Assembly: GCF_001730525.1 (NCBI RefSeq)
Contig: NZ_MDFN01000023.1
Span: 21,420 to 85,419, forward strand
Source: Arcticibacter eurypsychrophilus
GTDB taxonomy: Bacteria > Bacteroidota > Bacteroidia > Sphingobacteriales > Sphingobacteriaceae
Direction of reading: 5' to 3'
Length of the DNA stretch: 64,000 nucleotides
Positions 1 to 8,791 of this stretch are shown one piece after another. The translations under genes were made by a program, and so were the position numbers. Within the stretch, counting starts at the first letter, position 1. Each line of letters starts with the position of its first letter. A model generated the notes under the pieces. The model was not told where the DNA came from. It ran no database searches and saw only the letters and a program-made list of their open reading frames with translations.

Positions 1-554
1 TCTTTGGTTTCTAAATTGCCGGAAATGACACTAAATGGATGAGTAGGATCATGCTTTACATCAAAAAAGGCTTCACCTTTATCCAGGTACACTATTCTAT
101 TCTTTAAGTTTTTGAAAGATGCAGGAACTCGTATACTGGTAGCTGAATTAAGCCATATATGTGTTCCATCGTCGAGTATGATCTGCTTCACCTGTCCGTT
201 AGTGGTGGTTACGGCGTTCAATGTTTCCTTAAAACTGGTTGCTTGATTGCTTTTTGTATATAAATACAGACCACCAAAAACAAACAGTACGCCTATTGAG
301 CAGGCTACTTTCGTCCATAGCGAATTTGGCCACATGCGATATACCGGTGCAGGTTTTGTGGACTGCCTCAAACGCTCACTTAATTCCTGATAGATTCTTT
401 GTTCCGTTTCAGGCTGATCAAAAATAGCTGCTTTCCCATCACCTTTATAGTTTTCAAACCATTCATCAATTATTTCTTTTTGATGTTGGGGAATCGAACG
501 ATCATGATATTGCTCAAAAAGCCTTTTTACAAATTGAGATTCCTTGCTCTTCAT
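1..554 (-). CDS. FecR-family anti-sigma factor, C-terminus outside window
   Basis: The reading frame starts at ATG 552-554 and runs off the left edge; 184 codons are visible. Residues about 1-75 form a short cytoplasmic region, followed by one membrane segment (SIGVLFVFGGLYLY). A periplasmic FecR domain then begins with the motif LDDGTHIWLNSATSIRVP and continues with KGEAFFDVKHD. In the family such proteins hold an ECF sigma factor at the membrane and release it when a TonB-dependent outer-membrane receptor signals. It lies 58 bp downstream of the sigma gene on the same strand, so the two are probably one operon. A SusC/SusD-type receptor would be expected further left, outside the window. 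The assignment is secure; the signal it responds to cannot be read from the sequence. Confidence 0.9.
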   Translation of the reverse strand, partial: MKSKESQFVKRLFEQYHDRSIPQHQKEIIDEWFENYKGDGKAAIFDQPETEQRIYQELSERLRQSTKPAPVYRMWPNSLWTKVACSIGVLFVFGGLYLYTKSNQATSFKETLNAVTTTNGQVKQIILDDGTHIWLNSATSIRVPASFKNLKNRIVYLDKGEAFFDVKHDPTHPFSVISGNLETK

Positions 555-612
555 ACATAAGCATTAGCGTTTGAGAAGCTAAAATGTACTTTAAGAACTT
601 GTTAAGCTTATA

Positions 613-1200
613 TTAACTTATAAACATCAAAAACGAAAGTAGAAGATATAGATTTAGGGATGAACTGTGATAAACACGTATACGTAACCTGCGTAAAGCC
701 TCTGAAATATTGTTCCGGACAGTCTGCTCAGATAGCTGAAGTTCTTTCGCGATTTCCCGAATAGATTTATCTTCAAATCTGCTCAGCTGGAAACACGACC
801 TCATATTGAAATGCATTTTTAACAATTCCGTGTCAACTGTCTTTTTCGCTTCTTTAAAAAGCAATTGATCATCGCTGGCTGCAAAATTTTGAATTGTTCT
901 CGTAAGAAGATCCACACCTTCAAGCCTGATTTTATCTTTGCGGAAAGCGGTCATTACGTTATTTCTTGCTACAACCTTCAAATAAGGCAACAAGGAGTCA
1001 TTTGCATAGATGGTGTTTTTATTATTCCATAGATACATGAATACATCCTGTAATATGTCTTTAGTTTCACTTTCACTTTTTGTAAAGCGGTGGACGAAAG
1101 AAAAAAGGCTTTTCCAATATCTGTCAAATAGTGTTTTAAAGGCTTGCTCGTCTCCTAAAGATAAACTCAAAAGCAGATCTTTATCAGATAAATGAATCAT
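613..1200 (-). CDS. ECF RNA polymerase sigma-70 factor, Bacteroidetes FecI-like
   Basis: This 195-residue protein has region 2 near residues 20-90 (FDRYWKSLFSFVHRF, DILQDVFMYLWNNK) and a region 4 helix-turn-helix near residues 145-175 (IREIAKELQLSEQTVRNNIS). It would direct RNA polymerase to a small regulon, normally starting with its own FecR/SusCD genes. It is cotranscribed with the FecR gene downstream. The C-terminus ends in an unusual hydrophobic stretch (LNLYLLLSFLMFIS) that could dock to the membrane or to FecR. The start ATG lies about 19 bases downstream of the inferred transcription start. Family assignment is firm; the target genes are unknown. Confidence 0.92.
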   Translation of the reverse strand: MIHLSDKDLLLSLSLGDEQAFKTLFDRYWKSLFSFVHRFTKSESETKDILQDVFMYLWNNKNTIYANDSLLPYLKVVARNNVMTAFRKDKIRLEGVDLLTRTIQNFAASDDQLLFKEAKKTVDTELLKMHFNMRSCFQLSRFEDKSIREIAKELQLSEQTVRNNISEALRRLRIRVYHSSSLNLYLLLSFLMFIS

Positions 1201-1225
1201 ATAGTAGTGGTAGAATAGAACTCTC

Positions 1226-1233
1226 CAAAGATA
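1226..1233 (-). promoter_or_regulatory. Candidate -7 box for the sigma/FecR operon
   Basis: On the minus strand this reads TATCTTTG, a full match to the Bacteroidetes -7 consensus TAnnTTTG. It would place transcription start about 19-20 bases before the sigma-factor ATG. I could not find a convincing TTG/TTTG -33 element at the usual spacing, so this is a candidate only. Confidence 0.45.
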
Positions 1234-1426
1234 TTTCCGGCAATTAAAGTTTATGTTAGCTGAGGATTAATAAATTGGGAAATAAAAACAAACAGCCTTT
1301 TAAATTTGAATTACCTGAAGTTGGTAAATAGATATATCTAATGATATGTCGCCACAAAGCAGATATAACCATTTAATAGCATAAAAAGTGCTTAGATCTT
1401 TCTCCATCACTAAAGTTTTGGCGTTG

Positions 1427-2062
1427 TTAAATTACTTTTTGCGGTTTTACGTCCGGCTTTGCATAAGCCAGACGGCCAACAAGTTGAGGCAGGCAGTAAG
1501 TATCTAAGCCGGCTATAGTCATGGTTCCAGCCTTTATATGGTCTACCATACCGTCACTGGTTATCATGGAATCGTCGGCTACTATGTGAACGATTTCGCC
1601 TATTACGATGGTAGTTCCGTTAGCTTTCATATCCAAAACTTCGCGCAGTTCAAGTCCTGCACGGACGGTAGATTGTTTAACTAAAGGCGCATTGAACCCG
1701 TTAATATAATACTCGTCAAAGCCGCAGATTTCAAATTCTGATACGCCAGATGGATAACCGGCACTCGTTTGATGCGCCTGCATATACCATTCTGGCAATA
1801 CGTTATTTAGCGAGTATTGTCCTGTGGATTTAATGTTACCAAGTGTATCATTGTGCTCGCGCTCGGGCCGTATCACCATACCTAGTAAAGGCGGATTTGC
1901 ACCGAGATGAAACACAGAACTGACAATACAAAGGTTAGTGATGCCCTCAGCACTAATTGTTCCCAGCAGGTTAAGTGATTTATAACCGTTTAAACTGTTT
2001 ATTAGGTTTATCCGGTAATTTTTCTCCATTAGTTGTATTTGGGCGCTTGTAATGCTTTCCAT
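1427..2062 (-). CDS. Flavin reductase-like domain protein (FMN-binding)
   Basis: The 211-residue protein shows the split-barrel flavin reductase pattern: an N-terminal NLLGTISAEGITNLCIVSSVF strand pair (residues about 29-50), LLGMVIRPEREHNDTLGNI, and an IVIGEIVHIVADD strand with a C-terminal RLAYAKP. Members bind FMN and reduce or exchange flavin with NAD(P)H, often as partners of monooxygenases. It is 43 bp downstream of the NmrA-like reductase gene on the same strand, so a shared transcript is likely. Together with the EthD gene and the hydrolase remnant it suggests a small-molecule redox or detoxification role, which is inference. Confidence 0.85.
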   Translation of the reverse strand: MESITSAQIQLMEKNYRINLINSLNGYKSLNLLGTISAEGITNLCIVSSVFHLGANPPLLGMVIRPEREHNDTLGNIKSTGQYSLNNVLPEWYMQAHQTSAGYPSGVSEFEICGFDEYYINGFNAPLVKQSTVRAGLELREVLDMKANGTTIVIGEIVHIVADDSMITSDGMVDHIKAGTMTIAGLDTYCLPQLVGRLAYAKPDVKPQKVI

Positions 2063-2105
2063 GTTAGCTTGTCTTAAATTTATCTTAACTTGGTGGGGAA
2101 CTTAT

Positions 2106-3002
2106 TTATTTAACAAAAGATTTGATAAACTCTAAACCTGTTGTCCAGGTAAGATTCTTATACCAATCATTGGCCAGTTTTAAGTGATGCGTCGAAAACA
2201 TCGAATACATATATTGACTTTGCTGCCATTTTGCATATAACTCATTTTCTCCAGCAGGGTTGTCGGCTCTTTGTTTTTTAATACTTTGCGCAAAGTCTTC
2301 AAGGGTTGCTAATTGAAAGATTCTAAATTCTTGTCCCGTTACTTCTTTCACATCATTCCATATCATATTGGGACTGATTTGGAAACTTGCAATCTGTAAA
2401 TTACGTGGTGCGTCATCATCCAGAGCCACTTCAGCTGTAAAGGCTGCTGTATCATCCATGGTAGTGAAATCTAATTTCCAGTCCTTGTTGTCACCAAAGT
2501 AACCAATGCTCTTATCTTTCAGGTTTAAAACCGGTGTATTGTATTTCAGGATATCGGCAAAGGCACCATTAAAAATAGAGGATGCTTTTATTGAAGTGTT
2601 ATTCAAATAGGCTTTAAACTCTCTTCGTAGATCAAAATTTCTGTTCTCTCCTGGTACCAGATCAGTGTAATCGGTACAAAAGTCGGAAGGAATAAACCTG
2701 GGAACACCTGCTTCTAAAGCACCGTCCAGAATCCTCTTTTGTAAATCCACAATTACATCGCCTAAACCTGCCAGTGCCGACACCAGGCAATCTATACCGA
2801 TACATGCTTTAGCAATTTCATCCGGCCTATTTAAATCTACCTGGATAACCGTAACACCCATTTTCACAAGGACGTTTATTTTCTCGGGGTCAGTAGAGGT
2901 TCGAACGATAGCGCTTACTGATGCTCCCCGGATCATTAATTCCCTGCAAATCCGGTTTCCTAAATTACCGGAAGCTCCGGCTAGTAATATTGCTTTTCCC
3001 AT
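2106..3002 (-). CDS. NmrA-family NAD(P)-binding protein, isoflavone-reductase-like
   Basis: This 298-residue atypical short-chain dehydrogenase opens with the nucleotide-binding motif GASGNLGNRICREL. It continues with a second strand ending in an arginine (SAIVR) that would favour NADPH, and then VIQVDLNRPDEI and LVSALAGLGDVIV. The family includes isoflavone and phenylcoumaran reductases and redox-sensing NmrA regulators. No YxxxK catalytic pair is apparent in the usual place, so it could be a sensor or a reductase. The stop codon is 43 bp upstream of the flavin reductase start. The substrate cannot be deduced. Confidence 0.85.
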   Translation of the reverse strand: MGKAILLAGASGNLGNRICRELMIRGASVSAIVRTSTDPEKINVLVKMGVTVIQVDLNRPDEIAKACIGIDCLVSALAGLGDVIVDLQKRILDGALEAGVPRFIPSDFCTDYTDLVPGENRNFDLRREFKAYLNNTSIKASSIFNGAFADILKYNTPVLNLKDKSIGYFGDNKDWKLDFTTMDDTAAFTAEVALDDDAPRNLQIASFQISPNMIWNDVKEVTGQEFRIFQLATLEDFAQSIKKQRADNPAGENELYAKWQQSQYMYSMFSTHHLKLANDWYKNLTWTTGLEFIKSFVK

Positions 3003-3019
3003 TTTCTATTTTTTTCTGA

Positions 3020-3319
3020 CTACTTGGTTAGGAAGCTAACAACGGCATCGACCACTTGTTCGGGTTGTTCCTCATACAAGTAATGCTCGCTATCTAAAAT
3101 TCCTATTACCTCTACATCCTGTGCTGCGCAAGGCATACCCATTTTCATGAAGTTATAACTGACATAACTGCCAATTCCCAATACAGGCATGCTCAATTGC
3201 TGATAGTGTTTTGAATCTTCTATATCTCACACTTTGCTTAATTCAAGTTGCGGTACAAGTTCCAGAATATCGGTTGCCATTGTTTTCTTATCATAGCCTG
3301 ATTCAGGTTTCTCCGAACT
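3020..3319 (-). pseudogene. Remnant of an alpha/beta hydrolase (epoxide-hydrolase-like)
   Basis: Reading the minus strand in the frame ending at TAG 3020-3022 gives a piece resembling the family's post-nucleophile-loop segment (EKPESGYDKKTMATDI). An in-frame TGA follows at 3227-3229. Beyond it is a typical C-terminal segment containing LSMPVLGIGS, SEHYLYEEQPEQVVDAVVSF. The nucleophile elbow, cap domain and most of the N-terminus of a roughly 290-residue enzyme are missing, so the gene has an internal deletion and a stop. It sits between EthD and the NmrA-like gene, in line with loss of one member of a former operon. Identity is from my memory of family motifs. Confidence 0.7.
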
Positions 3320-3328
3320 AAATTTTAT

Positions 3329-3670
3329 TTAAATAACCTGGTGTTCAGTAGTAATTAAAAAGCTACAGCCGTGTAGATCTAAAAACTTCTCTTCATCTGG
3401 CCGGATGAGCTCCATATAGCTTTGAGCACCAAAAACGTTCCCTATTTTATCTGCATCATCAAACCATAATTCAGTGATACCATCGTAAATAATAGGTGGT
3501 AAACCTGGCATAGTAAAAGGAATGTTATGGCATTGCACATACTCGCGTATATGTTGTTGCACCTCGGGTAAGGAGAAAAATAAAGGTGCGTGGTTATTCT
3601 TGTGATAGGCCACAAATTCTTCATGGCTCATATCTTGACGGCGGGCAAGTAAAATCGTGAATTTGATCAT
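3329..3670 (-). CDS. EthD-domain protein
   Basis: The 113-residue protein has the dimeric ferredoxin-like pattern of EthD: an N-terminal strand IKFTILLARRQDMSHEEFVAYH, the HAPLFFSLPEV segment, a central DGITELWFDD and a C-terminal strand. Proteins of this family are small, cofactor-free and often sit with degradation enzymes or monooxygenases; their reaction is usually unknown. The gene lies immediately upstream of the broken hydrolase and downstream of the broken Crp/Fnr gene on the same strand. Length is normal for a single-domain member. Confidence 0.82.
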   Translation of the reverse strand: MIKFTILLARRQDMSHEEFVAYHKNNHAPLFFSLPEVQQHIREYVQCHNIPFTMPGLPPIIYDGITELWFDDADKIGNVFGAQSYMELIRPDEEKFLDLHGCSFLITTEHQVI

Positions 3671-3743
3671 TGTCTTTCTATTTTTGTGTTTACAATAGTA
3701 CGGCTGGCAACTCCTACTTTTCGTTGACTTCGGTTAAGAAATA

Positions 3744-4318
3744 CTATTTGTATAAAAGACGTTTGCGCAATCGGCTTAATGATTCTGGTTTGATGCCAAG
3801 GTATGAGGAGAGATGAAACTGGGAGATTTGATTAAATAATTCAGGCCTGGTATTCAATAAATGCTGATAACGCTGCTCCGGAGACATAAATTGAAACATT
3901 TCAACCCGCTCGTTTAGCTGCATGTATACGCGCTCGGACATATTCTTCCAAAATGTTCCCAGGCAGGGTATTCTCTGTAAAGACGCTGAACATCGGCATA
4001 AGCAAATGCTGTTATTTCTGCATCCTGCATCGCCTGCCAATAATAACGAGGGGGCTGCTGTGTCAGGAAACTTTGGTAATCGACCAGGAAGTTATCCGCC
4101 GCAGTAAACCGGAAGTTGACTTCGTTTACGTTCAAATCAACATAAAACATCCTGAAAAAACCACTCTTTAGAAAATAGATGTATTTGCATACTGCACCTT
4201 GTTCTAATAAATAACTACCTTTTTTGACAGAAAAATCTTTAGTAATAGACTGAAGCAGATCAAAATCTGCCTTGGGAACTGCTGAGATTGCGTTAATGGC
4301 TGCTTGAAGCTGCTCCAT
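3744..4318 (-). pseudogene. Crp/Fnr-family transcriptional regulator, frameshifted
   Basis: From ATG 4316-4318 the frame gives a cyclic-nucleotide-binding-like beta roll (KKGSYLLEQGAVCKYIYFLKS, DAEITAFAYADVQRLYREYP). Near 3942-3962 it loses homology and runs to a nonsense end (RICPSAYTCS). In a different frame the protein resumes as NMSERVYMQLNERVEMF and a winged helix ending YLGIKPESLSRLRKRLL, with a stop at 3744. Together the two parts make one ordinary Bacteroidetes Crp/Fnr protein of about 191 residues split by a single shift. A sequencing error would restore the gene, so true loss is not proven. It would be the natural regulator of the minus-strand genes downstream. Confidence 0.8.
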
Positions 4319-4557
4319 TGTTCAGTAATTATTTTCATGCAAGTTAGAGAAGATATATTGGCATTGTATAGCGTTTAACCGAATATTAAATCTAGCCCTT
4401 GTCATTTGGCAGTGGTAATTCATTAAGCATGGCCTTCCAGACTCTTTATACAGGTTATTGAAAAAATTTAATTTTCTTTTAACCCCTGATAATGAGTTTG
4501 GTGTCTTGTATATATTAAGAATGTTACTGCAATTGGTCTACCCCAATAATCTACATT

Positions 4558-4624
4558 ATGAAAAACAAACAAACTACCAATTATGAAAAACAAACAAACT
4601 ACCAATTATGAAAAACAAACAAAC
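4558..4624 (+). repeat. 25-bp direct repeat spanning the start codon of the first lipoprotein
   Basis: A 25-base unit beginning ATGAAAAACAAACAAAC is present at 4558-4582 and 4583-4607, and its first 17 bases recur at 4608-4624. Each unit carries an ATG. Because 25 is not a multiple of three, only the third ATG (4608) opens the lipoprotein frame. Translation from the first ATG ends at a TGA overlapping the third ATG (4608-4611, ATGA); from the second it ends at TAA 4628-4630. This is an exact repeat seen directly; any effect on translation is inference. Confidence 0.95.
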
Positions 4625-6008
4625 CATTAAACAGATTACTGTCCTGATTCTATTGGGCATTTTAATTACCGGCTGCAAAAAAGCCGCGGATCAAAGTAGT
4701 GTTGAATCGGTTTCAACGACAACGCAGAAGTTACTTAGCCTTGCTGCTAATGACTCTCCTGGACCAATGACCCGGTTTACTACTGTGTATAATACCGATT
4801 ACTTATCTGTAGGAACCGGAGGATTGACCGATGGTAGGGGAGAAATTAGAATTACGGGAACTTTTCCTTTATCCAGTGTCACTAAAGCGTATCTCTATTG
4901 GCACGGTGAATCCATGGTAACAGACGCAGAGAGTGTTGGAGAATATATATATTTCAATGAAGAAACTGAGGCAGGAACGTGTATCGGTGTAACAAATATA
5001 AATAATGGACCAGACTATCCTCCTTTTCCTGTTCAAATTCAATCCCGCACCTATCGCGCTGATGTAACAGATCGAGTAAAAGAAGGGGGGAGAATCGTTT
5101 CAATACGAGAATTTGACCGGTTAACTGCTGACGGAGCCTCATTAATCTTGTTCTATCAAGATGGGAATAGTAACAATAATCGGGACATCGTTATATTCAA
5201 CGGAAACGATTCCAATTTTCAAACATTTCGAAGTTACCCGCTCGATCCCAAAGCAGCCCTTGATCTTAAGGGTTGGGATGTGGTTTTACCTGGAGTAAAG
5301 TACACATCAGGAAAAGTGAATATTTCAATGCATGTGGCTGACGGCCAGGATGCAGAAGAGGGCATAATACAAGTAAACGGCGGCGCGAATTTGCGTAATC
5401 TTTTTAGAGGGCGTTCTGTTCCTGGGGAAATTACACCAATGTCAGTGCGTTATGATATAGTACCTATAGAAGTTTCTGCTTTCCTCCGTCAGGGAATTCA
5501 TCCCATACGTTTAACATTGTTGGATTATACTCAAATGGCGGATAAGCTAAGTCTTGTTGTTGTGGTATTTAACCTCCCTAAAGGAGCGGCACCAGCCAAA
5601 ATAATTGATGTTCCATTTGATTTTAAACCCGTTCAATGCCCTAATAAACAATCGTTTGATTATCCGGGCACTCAGAAAGCGGCCATTCTGGGTACGTCGA
5701 CATTGAATGTGAATCAAATAGACCGTTCAAGCCTTGAACTTAATGGGTTGCCTATTAAAACGACAAGCATACGAGATGTAGCAGCTCCTTATAGCGGTAC
5801 TGTAACAAATTGCAGTACCTGTTCCAGCCTTCCAGCAGATGGAATTAAAGATTTGGAATTTGTAATTGACCAGCCTAAAAGGCTTGGATCATATTCTCCG
5901 CAGGATGGTACGGATTGCTTTAAATTGACTTTAACAGGAAAATTGTTACCACAATATGGATCTACTCCAATTGAGGGCGTAGATTTCATGCAAATGGGTG
6001 CATTTTAA
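4608..6008 (+). CDS. Tandem-array lipoprotein, copy 1 (unknown function)
   Basis: This 466-residue protein has a lipoprotein signal (ILITGC, cysteine at residue 23) followed by a short linker and a beta-rich domain. The conserved motifs are YNTDYLSVGTGGL, TKAYLYWHGE, YRADVT, DGASLILFY, NNRDIVIFNGND and KVNISMHVADG. After a second part beginning near residue 330 comes a small C-terminal domain with GTSTLNVNQ, DGIKDLEF and TLTGKLLPQYGSTPI. Four cysteines lie in the last third (VQCPN, NCSTCS, DCFKL). It heads five near-contiguous same-strand copies spaced 18-42 bp apart. I do not recognise an established function. The YLYW/ILFY pattern recalls uncharacterised DUF3344-like or adhesin-type beta-sandwiches, and this is unverified. 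Third ATG of the upstream repeat taken as start. Confidence 0.85.
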   Translation: MKNKQTIKQITVLILLGILITGCKKAADQSSVESVSTTTQKLLSLAANDSPGPMTRFTTVYNTDYLSVGTGGLTDGRGEIRITGTFPLSSVTKAYLYWHGESMVTDAESVGEYIYFNEETEAGTCIGVTNINNGPDYPPFPVQIQSRTYRADVTDRVKEGGRIVSIREFDRLTADGASLILFYQDGNSNNNRDIVIFNGNDSNFQTFRSYPLDPKAALDLKGWDVVLPGVKYTSGKVNISMHVADGQDAEEGIIQVNGGANLRNLFRGRSVPGEITPMSVRYDIVPIEVSAFLRQGIHPIRLTLLDYTQMADKLSLVVVVFNLPKGAAPAKIIDVPFDFKPVQCPNKQSFDYPGTQKAAILGTSTLNVNQIDRSSLELNGLPIKTTSIRDVAAPYSGTVTNCSTCSSLPADGIKDLEFVIDQPKRLGSYSPQDGTDCFKLTLTGKLLPQYGSTPIEGVDFMQMGAF

Positions 6009-6026
6009 TTCTAATTAATCATAATT

Positions 6027-7328
6027 ATGAAAACGATATCAATTATCAAGCAGTTGACCCCTCTGCTCGTAGCAGGTAGTCTAATGTTCGGCTGCAAAAA
6101 AGATACAGATCAAAGTACTGTTGAGCCTATTTCAACAATACCACAGCAGTCACTTAGTCTTGCTGCTAATGAGGCGACTGGACCAATGACTAAGTTTACA
6201 ACTGTTTACAATACCGATTATCTATCCGTAGGAACAGGAGGATTGAGAGACGGTTATGGGCAGATTAGAGTAATTGGAACCTTTCCGTTAAGCGGTGTCA
6301 ATAAGGCTTATCTCTATTGGCACGGCGGTTCGCCAGCACAAGAGGAAACTGGAAAAACGTTGAAGGTGAACGGGATTACTATCACAGGAACCAATATTGG
6401 CATAAGCGCCGGGACTGACGAGTATAATTCTTCTGTAACAAATACGCAGGCCTATCGCGCTGATGTAACAGCATTAATAAAATCTTCTTCTTCTTCTTCG
6501 AGGACTTTTAACCTAAGTGATTTTGGACGGATGAATGCTGGCGGAGCTTCATTGATTTTGTTTTATTCCGATGGAATTAGTAGCAATAACCGTGATATCG
6601 TTATTTTTAATGGAAATGATACGAACGATAATACATTTCAGGGCTACCCTAACAATCCGAATTCGCCTGTTGATCTAACTGGTTGGGATGTGTTTCTATC
6701 AGGAGCAAATTACACGACAGGAAAAGTAAATATTACCATGCATGTGGCAAACGGTGATAAGTGGCCTGACGGTGCATTGTATTTAAATGGTATAGATATC
6801 GGGGATCAATTATTTAACGGAACAACAGTTCCGGGTGGAACTTCAGCAATGGGCTCGTATTGGGATATACTACCATTAGAGGTGTCTAGCTACCTGAGTC
6901 CAGGGATAAATCCCCTGCGTGTACAAATGCCGGATTATTATGATGATGTGATGAACCTTGTTGTCCTGGTATTTAATTTCCCTAAAGGAGCGGCACCTGT
7001 CAAAGTAATTAAGGTCCCGTTTGATCTTAAACCGATTAGCACCTATGACCCGGGGGGACAAATTGTACGTGCCACATCGGTCATACTAGGTACATCGACA
7101 TTTAATGTGACTCAAGTAGACTTGTCCACCCTTAGATTGAATGGGGTTCCTTTTGAAACATCATCAATACGTGATATTTCAGGAGATGGAGTTAAAGATC
7201 TGGAATTGATTTTCAGAACAGCAGTTCAGGATAAGACTTATATTAAAGTGACTTTAACTGGTAAGTTATTACCGCAGTATGGATCCACTGCAATTGAGGG
7301 TATCGGTTATTTTATACCAAGTACTTAG
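6027..7328 (+). CDS. Tandem-array lipoprotein, copy 2
   Basis: This 433-residue paralogue has a lipobox at LMFGC (Cys23). It shares the array motifs YNTDYLSVGTGGL, KAYLYWHGG, YRADVT, GGASLILFYSDG, NNRDIVIFNGND and KVNITMHVANG. Relative to copies 1, 3 and 4 the C-terminal third is shorter and lacks all four cysteines found there, reading ISGDGVKDLEL and TYIKVTLTGKLLP. It is close to the sixth (partial) copy over nearly its whole length, so the two form a subfamily. A TCT run at 6483-6497 gives five of the six serines in SSSSSS; the partial copy has fewer. It follows copy 1 by 18 bp, so cotranslation from one mRNA is likely. The mature protein should be a membrane-anchored lipoprotein. Confidence 0.85.
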   Translation: MKTISIIKQLTPLLVAGSLMFGCKKDTDQSTVEPISTIPQQSLSLAANEATGPMTKFTTVYNTDYLSVGTGGLRDGYGQIRVIGTFPLSGVNKAYLYWHGGSPAQEETGKTLKVNGITITGTNIGISAGTDEYNSSVTNTQAYRADVTALIKSSSSSSRTFNLSDFGRMNAGGASLILFYSDGISSNNRDIVIFNGNDTNDNTFQGYPNNPNSPVDLTGWDVFLSGANYTTGKVNITMHVANGDKWPDGALYLNGIDIGDQLFNGTTVPGGTSAMGSYWDILPLEVSSYLSPGINPLRVQMPDYYDDVMNLVVLVFNFPKGAAPVKVIKVPFDLKPISTYDPGGQIVRATSVILGTSTFNVTQVDLSTLRLNGVPFETSSIRDISGDGVKDLELIFRTAVQDKTYIKVTLTGKLLPQYGSTAIEGIGYFIPST

Positions 7329-7354
7329 TAATCACCAAACACATTCTCATTATC

Positions 7355-8749
7355 ATGAAAATCAACCCAAATAGTAGAAAGTTGACCATCCTGATTTTGT
7401 CAGGTATTTTAATCTTTGGATGTAAAAAAGATACAAATCAAAGTAGTGTTGAATCCGTTGCAACAACATCAGAACATTCACTCAGTCTTTCTGCAGTAGC
7501 AGCGCCCAGCCCTCTGACTTACCGCAACACTTTTTATAATACCGATTATCTGTCCGTAGGAGTTGGAGGATTTAAGCACACTGGTTCTGGCAGTATTGAA
7601 ATTTTAGGAAATTTTCCATTAAGCAGTGTTACCAAGGTTTACCTCTATTGGCACGGAGAATCGCCTGTAGTAGAAGAGGTTGGGAAGACTGTAAAGTTAA
7701 ACGGGACTACCGTTACCGGGACGAATATTGGGATTACTGGGCCAAATAACGGTCTTGATAATGGTACAAGTAAGGAAATAAATTCCCAGGCTTATCGCGC
7801 TGATGTAACAGCTATAGTAAAATCTTCAGCCACAAGGGAATTCGCTGTAAGTGAATTCGGGCGGCTGGTTGCTGACGGAGCTTCATTTGTTCTATTCTAT
7901 TCAGATGGAATTAGCAGTAACAACCGTGATATTGTTCTATTCGATGGGAATGATTCTAAAAAAGGATTTGCTGGTTACCCAGGCAATCCGAAAGCGCCTT
8001 TTGATCCTGCAGGTTGGGATTTTAGTTTATCCGGTGTAAATTATACATCAGGAAAAGTACTTGTGACCATGCATGTGGCTGATGGTCAATCTATAAATGA
8101 AGGAGACGGTCCTTTTTTTCTTAATTCACAGGAAATCTTTTCAAGATGGGATGCTAATGGAAGTACAGTCGAAGGCGCCAATACGTTATTTAGCGCCCGT
8201 TGGGATATCATACCAACTGATATAACCCCCTGGCTTCAGCCTGGAGTGAACTCCTTGCGTGTAACAATAAACCAATTACCTAACCAGGATTTACTGGGCC
8301 TTGTAGTGGCCCTGTTTAATCTTCCGAAAGGGGCTGCACCAGTTAACACCATACCCGTTTCTTTTGACTACCGGCCACTTAATTGTCCAAATACACTGCG
8401 TACTTCGAGTGGTGCAGAAGAAGCAGCCATTCTGGGCTCTTCAACCTTCAATGTGAATCAGGTAGACCTTTCCTCCGTTAAACTGAATGGAATTCCTTTC
8501 AAGAAATCAAGAGTGATTGATAAATCAGCTCCTTTTAATGGTACTGTTTCCAGTTGCAGTACGTGCTCTACCCTTGCACCGGATGGTATTAAAGATCTGG
8601 AATTTCTGTTTGATAGTCAGCTGTTGTTGAAAACATTGGGTATGGTCAAAGATAAACAATGCATCAAAGTGACCTTAACCGGTAAGTTATTACCGCAATA
8701 TGGATCCACTCCTATTAAAGGTGAAGACTATATCCTGATAAGTAAATAG
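7355..8749 (+). CDS. Tandem-array lipoprotein, copy 3
   Basis: This 464-residue paralogue has a lipobox at LIFGC (Cys23) and then a lysine pair. It carries FYNTDYLSVGVGGF, TKVYLYWHGE, YRADVT, DGASFVLFYSDG, NNRDIVLFDGND and KVLVTMHVADG. The C-terminal domain has the four-cysteine pattern LNCPN, SCSTCS, QCIKV. Its last 120 residues are nearly the same as those of copy 4 although the middle parts of the two proteins differ clearly, suggesting local gene conversion. It starts 26 bp after copy 2. As with the other copies, the sequence supports a surface or periplasm-facing beta protein but no particular activity. Confidence 0.85.
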   Translation: MKINPNSRKLTILILSGILIFGCKKDTNQSSVESVATTSEHSLSLSAVAAPSPLTYRNTFYNTDYLSVGVGGFKHTGSGSIEILGNFPLSSVTKVYLYWHGESPVVEEVGKTVKLNGTTVTGTNIGITGPNNGLDNGTSKEINSQAYRADVTAIVKSSATREFAVSEFGRLVADGASFVLFYSDGISSNNRDIVLFDGNDSKKGFAGYPGNPKAPFDPAGWDFSLSGVNYTSGKVLVTMHVADGQSINEGDGPFFLNSQEIFSRWDANGSTVEGANTLFSARWDIIPTDITPWLQPGVNSLRVTINQLPNQDLLGLVVALFNLPKGAAPVNTIPVSFDYRPLNCPNTLRTSSGAEEAAILGSSTFNVNQVDLSSVKLNGIPFKKSRVIDKSAPFNGTVSSCSTCSTLAPDGIKDLEFLFDSQLLLKTLGMVKDKQCIKVTLTGKLLPQYGSTPIKGEDYILISK

Positions 8750-8791
8750 AAATAAATAGCTCAATTGAATCAGTATTTAAACACAATTATT

